Assembly (NCBI RefSeq): GCF_037027445.1
Contig: NZ_JBANDL010000002.1
Span: forward strand, 1,240,001 to 1,304,000
Reading direction: 5' to 3'
Source: Lysobacter firmicutimachus
Lineage (GTDB): Bacteria; Pseudomonadota; Gammaproteobacteria; Xanthomonadales; Xanthomonadaceae
DNA length: 64,000 bases
The position numbers and the translations under genes were made by a program. This document shows positions 59,195-64,000 of the stretch, in pieces. The notes under the pieces are model-generated. The model was given only the letters and a program-made list of their open reading frames with translations. It had not been told where the DNA came from and did not search any database. Each line of letters opens with the position of its first letter. The stretch's first letter is position 1.

Positions 59195-59956
59195 ATGGCG
59201 CTTACCCTCGAACTCGTCGATGCCCTCAAGCGGTTCCTGCGCGCGCAGGAGCTGACCTATCGCGACCTGGCCGGCCGGCTCAAGCTCAGCGAGGCGGCGG
59301 TCAAGCGCATGTTCTCGCGCCGGGCGATGAGCCTGCGCCGCCTGGAGCAGATCTGCGAAGTGCTCGACATCGGCCTGGCCGAACTCAGCGCCGAGGCCGG
59401 GCGCGGCCGCGCGCCGATGGCCATGCTCAGCGAGGCGCAGGAACAGGCCCTGGTCGACGACCCGGCGCTACTGGTGGCGCTGTTCCTGACTCTGAACCGC
59501 TGGAAGCAGGCCGACGTGCAGGCGCATTTCGTCTTCGACGACGTGCGCTGGACCCAGCTGATGGTGCGCCTGGACCGGCTCGGCATCATCGAGCTGATGC
59601 CCGGCAACCGCGGCCGGCCGCTGACCGCACGCAACTTCCGTTGGCGCGCGGACGGCCCGATGGAACGCTATTTCCGCCACCATCTGCTCGGCGACTTTTT
59701 CGCCGACCCCTTCGACGGCGAGCAGGACGTGCTGTTGCTGCTCAGCGGCTCGCTGAGCATCGCCGGCATCCGCGAACTCAAGCAGCGCCTGGGCGAAGTG
59801 GCGCGCGAGTTCGACGCGCTGCTGGCGCGCGACGCGGCCCTGAGCGCGCAGGAGCGGGTCGGCGTCAGCCTGGTGCTGGCGCAGAAGCCCTGGCTGTTGC
59901 AACTGTTCCACCCGTTCCGGCGTTCGCAGGGCGACGGGCCGCAGCCGTCGGGCTGA
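59195..59956 (+). CDS. XRE-like helix-turn-helix regulator
   Basis: A 253-residue protein. Residues 1-65 form a Cro/CI helix-turn-helix (ELTYRDLAGRLKLSEAAVKRMFSRRAMSLRRLEQICEVLDIG). Residues about 75-250 form a helical domain with no motif I can name (FDDVRWTQLMVRLDRLGIIELMPGNRGRP looks like a second winged helix). The ATG at 59195 is only 52 bp from the divergent gene, and a TTG three codons earlier is less likely. Targets are unknown. Confidence 0.82.
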   Translation: MALTLELVDALKRFLRAQELTYRDLAGRLKLSEAAVKRMFSRRAMSLRRLEQICEVLDIGLAELSAEAGRGRAPMAMLSEAQEQALVDDPALLVALFLTLNRWKQADVQAHFVFDDVRWTQLMVRLDRLGIIELMPGNRGRPLTARNFRWRADGPMERYFRHHLLGDFFADPFDGEQDVLLLLSGSLSIAGIRELKQRLGEVAREFDALLARDAALSAQERVGVSLVLAQKPWLLQLFHPFRRSQGDGPQPSG

Positions 59957-59985
59957 TAACCGGTTTCTCGCGTTGTCCGCCTTCC

Positions 59986-60154
59986 TGTAGGAGCGGCGTG
60001 AGCCGCGACCAACCGCAGCGGTGTACGCCAGCGTTTCGGCGGAAGACCGGATGCGGGCTTTGGATTCGCCGACGCGCGGCCGCAGATCCGGGCTTCGGGG
60101 GGAACGCGCTTTCGCACATCTCTTCGGTTGGTCGCGGCTCACGCCGCTCCTACA
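59986..60154. repeat. Pair of REP-like elements in inverted orientation
   Basis: TGTAGGAGCGGCGTGAGCC and ten further bases (59986-60014) are the exact reverse complement of 60126-60154, giving a 29-bp perfect inverted repeat around 111 bp. It lies between convergent genes. The core has GTGAGC where most copies have GTAAGC, and both arms share that change, so they were copied from each other. Confidence 0.9.
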
Positions 60155-60165
60155 TAAGGGCGGCG

Positions 60166-60963
60166 TCAATCGGTCTTCTTGCGCTTGTTGCCGGTCGCCG
60201 GGATCGGCTGCACCACCCCGTAGCGTTCCGTCGACGGCTTGCCCTTGAGCTTGGGGAACTTCAGCGGCGCCGGTTCGATCTTGGTATCCGGCAAGCGCGA
60301 GAGCAGATCGCGGATCAGGCTCAGCCGGCCTTGGCGTTGATCGTTGAAATCGACCAGGGTCCACGGCGCATGCGCGGTGTGGGTCGCTTCGAGCATGGCT
60401 TCGCGCGCCTGGGTGTAATCGTCGTAGTGCTTCCGCGCGCCCAAGTCGATCGGCGACAGCTTCCAGCGCTTGAGCGGGTCTTCCAGGCGTTCGGCGAAGC
60501 GCTGCTCCTGCTGTTCCTGGTCGCAGCACAGCCAATACTTGAACAGCAGGATGCCGTCGTCGGTCAGCAACTTCTCGAACGCCGGCGCCTGGCGCAGGAA
60601 GGCCTGGACCTGCTCCGGCGTGGCGAAGCCCATTACCCGTTCGACGCCGGCGCGGTTGTACCAACTGCGATCGAACAGGACGATCTCGCCGGCGGCCGGC
60701 AGATGCGGCACGTAGCGCTGGAAATACCACTGCCCGCTCTCGCGTTCGCTGGGCTTGGACAGCGCGACGATGCGGCACTGGCGCGGGTTGAGGTGGTCGG
60801 ACAGGGCGCCGACCACGCCGCCCTTGCCGGCAGTGTCGCGGCCTTCCAGCAGCACCGCCACGCGCCGGCCGCTGTGCTGCAGCCAGCGCGCCATCGCCAC
60901 CAGCTCCAGCTGCAAAGGTTCGAGCTGGGCTTCGTATTCCTTGCGCTTGAGCGGCTTGCTCAT
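60166..60963 (-). CDS. ppk2: Polyphosphate kinase 2 family protein
   Basis: A 265-residue kinase that transfers phosphate between polyphosphate and nucleotides. Walker A is LLEGRDTAGKGG, the lid region PSERESGQWYFQRYVPHLPAAGE and the Walker B FDRSWYNRAGVERVMGF; KYWLCCDQEQQEQRF and WKLSPIDL follow, all PPK2 hallmarks. A Lys-rich tail ends the protein. Single-domain length suggests class I or III; the preferred nucleotide cannot be read from sequence. It overlaps the upstream XRE gene by four bases. Confidence 0.93.
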   Translation of the reverse strand: MSKPLKRKEYEAQLEPLQLELVAMARWLQHSGRRVAVLLEGRDTAGKGGVVGALSDHLNPRQCRIVALSKPSERESGQWYFQRYVPHLPAAGEIVLFDRSWYNRAGVERVMGFATPEQVQAFLRQAPAFEKLLTDDGILLFKYWLCCDQEQQEQRFAERLEDPLKRWKLSPIDLGARKHYDDYTQAREAMLEATHTAHAPWTLVDFNDQRQGRLSLIRDLLSRLPDTKIEPAPLKFPKLKGKPSTERYGVVQPIPATGNKRKKTD

Positions 60964-61337
60964 CGGGCGGCCTTCTTGCTTGCGCGTTTGCGCGGCGTGC
61001 GCGGCGGCGCGCTGCGGCGGGTGCCGGCCATGCCGGCGGCGACCTCGAGCAGGGCGCCTTGCTGGCGCGAGTTGAGCGCGCGGTAGGCGGCGAGCAGATC
61101 GTGTTCGCCCTGGGTGCGGGCCGGGTCCAGGGTGCTGGCCAGTTCGGCCAGCAGGGCGCCGGCCGGCACGCCGAAGGCGCGCGCGAGCGCATCGAGCTGA
61201 TCCTTGCCGGGCAGTTTCTCGCCGCGCAGCCAGGCGCTGACCGTCGCCGCGCCGGCGCGCGGTATCGCGGTGGCCAGGTCGGCGACGCTGAGGCCGCTGG
61301 CCTTGGCCAGCAAACGCAAGGTCGTGTCCAACGACAT
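60960..61337 (-). CDS. XRE-family regulator coupled to ppk2
   Basis: A 125-residue protein with an N-terminal helix-turn-helix (LRLLAKASGLSVADLATAIPRAGAATVSAWLRGEKLPGKDQL) and a C-terminal basic tail (TPRKRASKKAAR) resembling those that contact DNA. The four-base overlap with ppk2 implies co-translation, so it may control the kinase. The ATG at 61337 is five bases after the moaB stop region; a longer start at 61382 would overlap moaB. Confidence 0.8.
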   Translation of the reverse strand: MSLDTTLRLLAKASGLSVADLATAIPRAGAATVSAWLRGEKLPGKDQLDALARAFGVPAGALLAELASTLDPARTQGEHDLLAAYRALNSRQQGALLEVAAGMAGTRRSAPPRTPRKRASKKAAR

Positions 61338-61342
61338 GCCGA

Positions 61343-61861
61343 TCACTCCTTCAGGCGCGGACGCAGGGTGGCGAGATTGCACGGCTTGGTACGCGCGTCG
61401 AGCTGAGCGCGGACGATCTTGTCCCAGGCGGTGCGGCAGGCCGAGGTCGACCCCGGCAGGCAGAACAGGAAGGTGGCGTTGGCCAGGCCGGCGAACGCGC
61501 GCGATTGCAGGGTCGAGGTGCCGATCTCATCGAAGCTGATCGCGCGGAACAGCTCGCCGAAACCCGGCATCTCCTTGTCCAGCAACGGCAGCAGCGCTTC
61601 CGGAGTCGAATCGCGACCGGTGAAGCCGGTGCCGCCGGTGACCAGGATGCCGTCGACCGCTGGATCGGCGATCCACTGCGAGACGACCGCGCGCATCCGG
61701 TAGCGGTCGTCGGGCAACAGCGCGCGCTCGGCCAGGCGGTGGCCGGCGTCGCTCAGCGATTGCACCAGATAGTCGCCGGAGCTGTCTTCGGCCAGGGTGC
61801 GCGTGTCCGACACGGTCAACACGCACAGATTCAGGGGAATGAAATCGCGTTCGGCGGTCAT
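61343..61861 (-). CDS. moaB: Molybdenum cofactor biosynthesis protein B
   Basis: A 172-residue MoaB/MogA-type protein that adenylylates molybdopterin before molybdenum insertion. LTVSDTRTLAEDSSGDYL, the GILVTGGTGFTGRD loop and MPGFGELFRAISFDEIGTS are family motifs; FCLPGSTSACRTAWDKIVRAQLD follows near the end. It is first of three closely packed genes with XRE and ppk2, an association whose meaning is unclear. No other mo-cofactor gene is in the window. Confidence 0.93.
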   Translation of the reverse strand: MTAERDFIPLNLCVLTVSDTRTLAEDSSGDYLVQSLSDAGHRLAERALLPDDRYRMRAVVSQWIADPAVDGILVTGGTGFTGRDSTPEALLPLLDKEMPGFGELFRAISFDEIGTSTLQSRAFAGLANATFLFCLPGSTSACRTAWDKIVRAQLDARTKPCNLATLRPRLKE

Positions 61862-61908
61862 GCGCGCAGCCTAGCGCAAAACGCAGGCGGCGAAGTGGGC
61901 CGCGCGGG

Positions 61909-63633
61909 TCAGCGCTCCGGCCCCTGCAGCGGCGCCGGCGCCAGGCCCTTGCGCTGGCGCCGCGCCAGCGCAAGGGTCATCGCGGCGAAGTCGACCGCGA
62001 AGCCGTCCATGTCGAACAGGCCGCTGTCGGCGCGGCGCGCGGCCAGCTCGGCGCGCAATGCGGCCAGTGCGGCGGGGTCGTTGCCCAGCGCGGCGGCGCG
62101 TTCGACGAAGGCGGCATCGTCGGCGACGTTGAGCGAGTCCAGGCCGAGGTGGTGGTTGAGGCTGCCGGCGACGCGCGCGGCGAAGGTCGCGCCGGGCGCG
62201 GTCAGCACCGGGCAGCCGGCCCAGATCGCATCGGAGGCGGTGGTGTGGGCGTTGTAGGGACCGGTGTCGAGGAACAGGTCGGCGTGGCCGAGCCGGGCCA
62301 GGTACTCGGCCTGCGGTTGCTTGGGCATGAACACCAACCGCTCCGCGGCCACGCCTTCGGCCGCGGCGAATTCGCGCAGGCGCTGGTCGGCGCGGCCTGG
62401 GCCCGACAGCAGCCACAGCAGGCTGCCGGGCACGGCGCGCAGCACCGCCAACAGGCGCGCGACGCTGCGCGGGTTCAACTTGTAGCTGTTGTTGAAACAG
62501 CAGAACACCACGCCCGTGTCCGGCAGGCCGCACTCGGCGCGCGTCGGCGCCGGGGCCGGCACGCGGCGGGTGTCGGAGGGCTGGAAGCAACGCGGCAGCC
62601 AGGCCGGGGTTTCGCTGAAGTCGGCGGCCAGGGATTCGGGCAGCACGTAGCGATCGGCGAGCACATAGTCGATCCACGGCGCGCCCGAAGTGCCCGGATA
62701 GGCCAGCCAGTTGACCTGCACCGGCGCCGGCCGCATCGCCAGCACTTCCGGCGTGCCGCCGCCGCCCCAGCCGCGCAGGTCGTACAGCACGTCGATGCCG
62801 GCACGGCGGATGGTCGCGGCGATTTGCGCATGCGGCTGCTGGGACACGTCGTGCAATGCGTCGGAGGCGGCGTGCAGGCGCTTGCGGATCGCGCTGCCGT
62901 CGTCGCGGTTGAGCGCGAACAGATGCACGGACAGGCCGCCGCGGCGGTGCAGGGCCTCGAACAGGGCCACCGTCAGCAGGCCGGTGGGATGGGCGCCGAA
63001 ACCGTTGGACAAAAAACCGGCGCGCACCGGCGCCGCGGCCTCGCGCGCAGGCGCCGGCGGCAGCGGTCGCACCGATTGCGCGACCAACTGCGCGCGCAGG
63101 CTGGCGCAGCGGCGTTGCTCGGCGGCGCTGGCGTCTTCGCTGAGAAAGGCGAAGGGTTCGACCGAGGCGCGGCCTTGCGCCACCGCTTCGCGAACCAGCC
63201 GCGACAGCGCCGGCAGCTCGCGCCAATCGCATAGTTTGCGCCGCCAGGCCAGCAGATAAGCCGCCAGTTGCGGCTCGCGCGGCGCCAGCGCATAGGCGCG
63301 GCCGTAGGCGTCGAGCGCGCCCTCGGCGTCGCCGACGTCTTCCAGCGCATGCGCCAGCCAGACCGCGATGCCCGGATGTTGCGGCGCCGCGCGTGCGGCC
63401 TCGCGCAGGCTGGCGACCGCGTCCTCGCGCCGCCCCTGCATCCATTGCGCGCGGCCCAGCCGCGCCAGCGCCTCCGGATGCCCGGGCCGCAGCGCCAGCG
63501 CGCGCCGCGCGGCGGTCTCGCCGCTGCGCGCGTCGCCGGCGTCGAGTTCGTGCTCGGCCAGAACTATCCAGGCCATCGCATCGCCGGGATTTCGCTGCAA
63601 GGCCTGGCGCAGCGGCAGGCGCGGATCGTTCAT
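61909..63633 (-). CDS. TPR protein with GT41 (OGT/SPINDLY-like) glycosyltransferase domain
   Basis: A 574-residue cytosolic protein. Residues 1-125 hold about three TPR units (NPGDAMAWIVLAEHELDAGD, RPGHPEALARLGRAQWMQGR, APQHPGIAVWLAHALEDVGD). The rest is a GT41 catalytic region: VRAGFLSNGFGAHPTGLL, IDVLYDLRGWGGGGTPEVLAMRPAPVQVNWLAYPGTSGA, CCFNNSYKLNP and LDTGPYNAHTTASDAIWAGCPVLT. These enzymes add sugars from UDP donors to protein Ser/Thr (eukaryotic OGT) or to other acceptors in bacteria; the acceptor here is unknown. The ATG at 63633 lies 22 bp after the GNAT gene. Confidence 0.9.
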   Translation of the reverse strand: MNDPRLPLRQALQRNPGDAMAWIVLAEHELDAGDARSGETAARRALALRPGHPEALARLGRAQWMQGRREDAVASLREAARAAPQHPGIAVWLAHALEDVGDAEGALDAYGRAYALAPREPQLAAYLLAWRRKLCDWRELPALSRLVREAVAQGRASVEPFAFLSEDASAAEQRRCASLRAQLVAQSVRPLPPAPAREAAAPVRAGFLSNGFGAHPTGLLTVALFEALHRRGGLSVHLFALNRDDGSAIRKRLHAASDALHDVSQQPHAQIAATIRRAGIDVLYDLRGWGGGGTPEVLAMRPAPVQVNWLAYPGTSGAPWIDYVLADRYVLPESLAADFSETPAWLPRCFQPSDTRRVPAPAPTRAECGLPDTGVVFCCFNNSYKLNPRSVARLLAVLRAVPGSLLWLLSGPGRADQRLREFAAAEGVAAERLVFMPKQPQAEYLARLGHADLFLDTGPYNAHTTASDAIWAGCPVLTAPGATFAARVAGSLNHHLGLDSLNVADDAAFVERAAALGNDPAALAALRAELAARRADSGLFDMDGFAVDFAAMTLALARRQRKGLAPAPLQGPER

Positions 63634-63655
63634 CGCGTCGAGTTCCGTGCGGCGC

Positions 63656-64000
63656 TCACGCCGCGGCCAGCGGCAGGTGATAGCGCTGGGTGCCGTCGTA
63701 ACGTTGCCAGCCGGCGGCATCGTACAGCGCCTGGGCCTGGCGATTATCGTGGTCGGTTTCCAGTTCCAGCCGTACCGCGCCGTCGGCGCGGGCGAACTCG
63801 ACCGCCGCGTCGAGCAAGGCGCGGGCGACGCCGCGGCGGCGCGCGTCGGCGTCGACGTAAAGATCGTTGAGCACCCACACCCGCGCCGCGCGCACCGAGG
63901 AGAACGTCGGATACAACTGCACGAAGCCGGCACCGTCGCGGCCGTCCAGGTTCGCCAGCCACAGCGCCGAATCGCCGCGTTGCAGGCGTTGGGCGATGAA
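63656..64000 (-). CDS. GNAT-family N-acetyltransferase, 5' partial
   Basis: The frame is open through the right edge, so the gene starts beyond the window. The visible 114 residues hold LNDLYVDADARRRGVARALL, which is GNAT motif A with the acetyl-CoA pyrophosphate loop (RRRGVA), and LETDHDNRQAQALYDAAGWQRY, motif B. The acceptor is unknown. A GTG at 63922 could act as a start but would remove the N-terminal strand (ALWLANLDGRDGAGFVQLY) expected in the fold. Confidence 0.88.
   Translation of the reverse strand, partial: FIAQRLQRGDSALWLANLDGRDGAGFVQLYPTFSSVRAARVWVLNDLYVDADARRRGVARALLDAAVEFARADGAVRLELETDHDNRQAQALYDAAGWQRYDGTQRYHLPLAAA

Overview
The window is high-GC DNA, dense with genes and carrying long open antisense frames, from a member of the Lysobacteraceae (Xanthomonadaceae), most likely a Lysobacter. 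The best taxonomic marker is the gene at 42858-44870. Its mature region closely matches, from memory, lysyl endopeptidase (Lys-C, Achromobacter protease I), whose producer strain is now regarded as a Lysobacter. Repeats of the form TGTAGGAGCGGCGTAAGCCGCGACC, ECF sigma-kinase pairs and many secreted lytic enzymes fit the same group.

Layout. 1-3350: end of a TonB-dependent receptor plus a PepSY membrane protein (iron uptake). 3470-9019: six tightly coupled genes for cobalamin salvage and nucleotide-loop assembly (cobD/cobC, cobQ, cobU, cobT, alpha-ribazole phosphatase, cobS). 9118-17234: an AraC regulator, a secreted GH18-like glycosidase with PKD and discoidin domains, prmC, proline iminopeptidase, a NUDIX hydrolase, a 5'-3' exonuclease and a nitroreductase. 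17362-24961: a DUF1631 protein and a proton-pumping transhydrogenase whose two alpha-subunit genes are separated by an opposite-strand ECF sigma/DUF3619-like/DUF3106 cassette. 25154-30053: small membrane proteins, a divergent AraC/MocR pair and sufT.

30453-49502 is the most unusual part. Eight genes for secreted peptidases stand in a row on one strand: three subtilisin-like S8, one metzincin, two lysyl-endopeptidase-type S1, one M14 carboxypeptidase and one M28 aminopeptidase. They belong to five unrelated catalytic families, yet all end in the same P-domain, and four also carry a PKD domain. A ninth gene encodes a predicted lipoprotein made only of an S8 propeptide (inhibitor I9) domain. Most units have their own hairpin terminator. 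Five promoters share TTGnnn-N18-TAGsGT with a CRP/Clp-like dyad (RTGA-N6-KCAC) at nearly fixed distance upstream, and a sixth (the Lys-C gene) has a weaker version. I read this as a Clp-controlled extracellular proteolysis island that has grown by duplication and by exchange of C-terminal cassettes.

49765-64000: convergent to the island, a Ser/Thr kinase with its ECF sigma factor; then a half-length asparaginase-like protein, DUF2069, wrbA, a YihY-family protein, a TlpA-like lipoprotein with acylphosphatase, DUF2145 and a hypothetical protein, an XRE-like regulator, a PPK2/XRE/moaB cluster, a TPR-GT41 glycosyltransferase and a GNAT protein cut by the window edge. No rRNA, tRNA, CRISPR array, prophage or insertion sequence was recognised.
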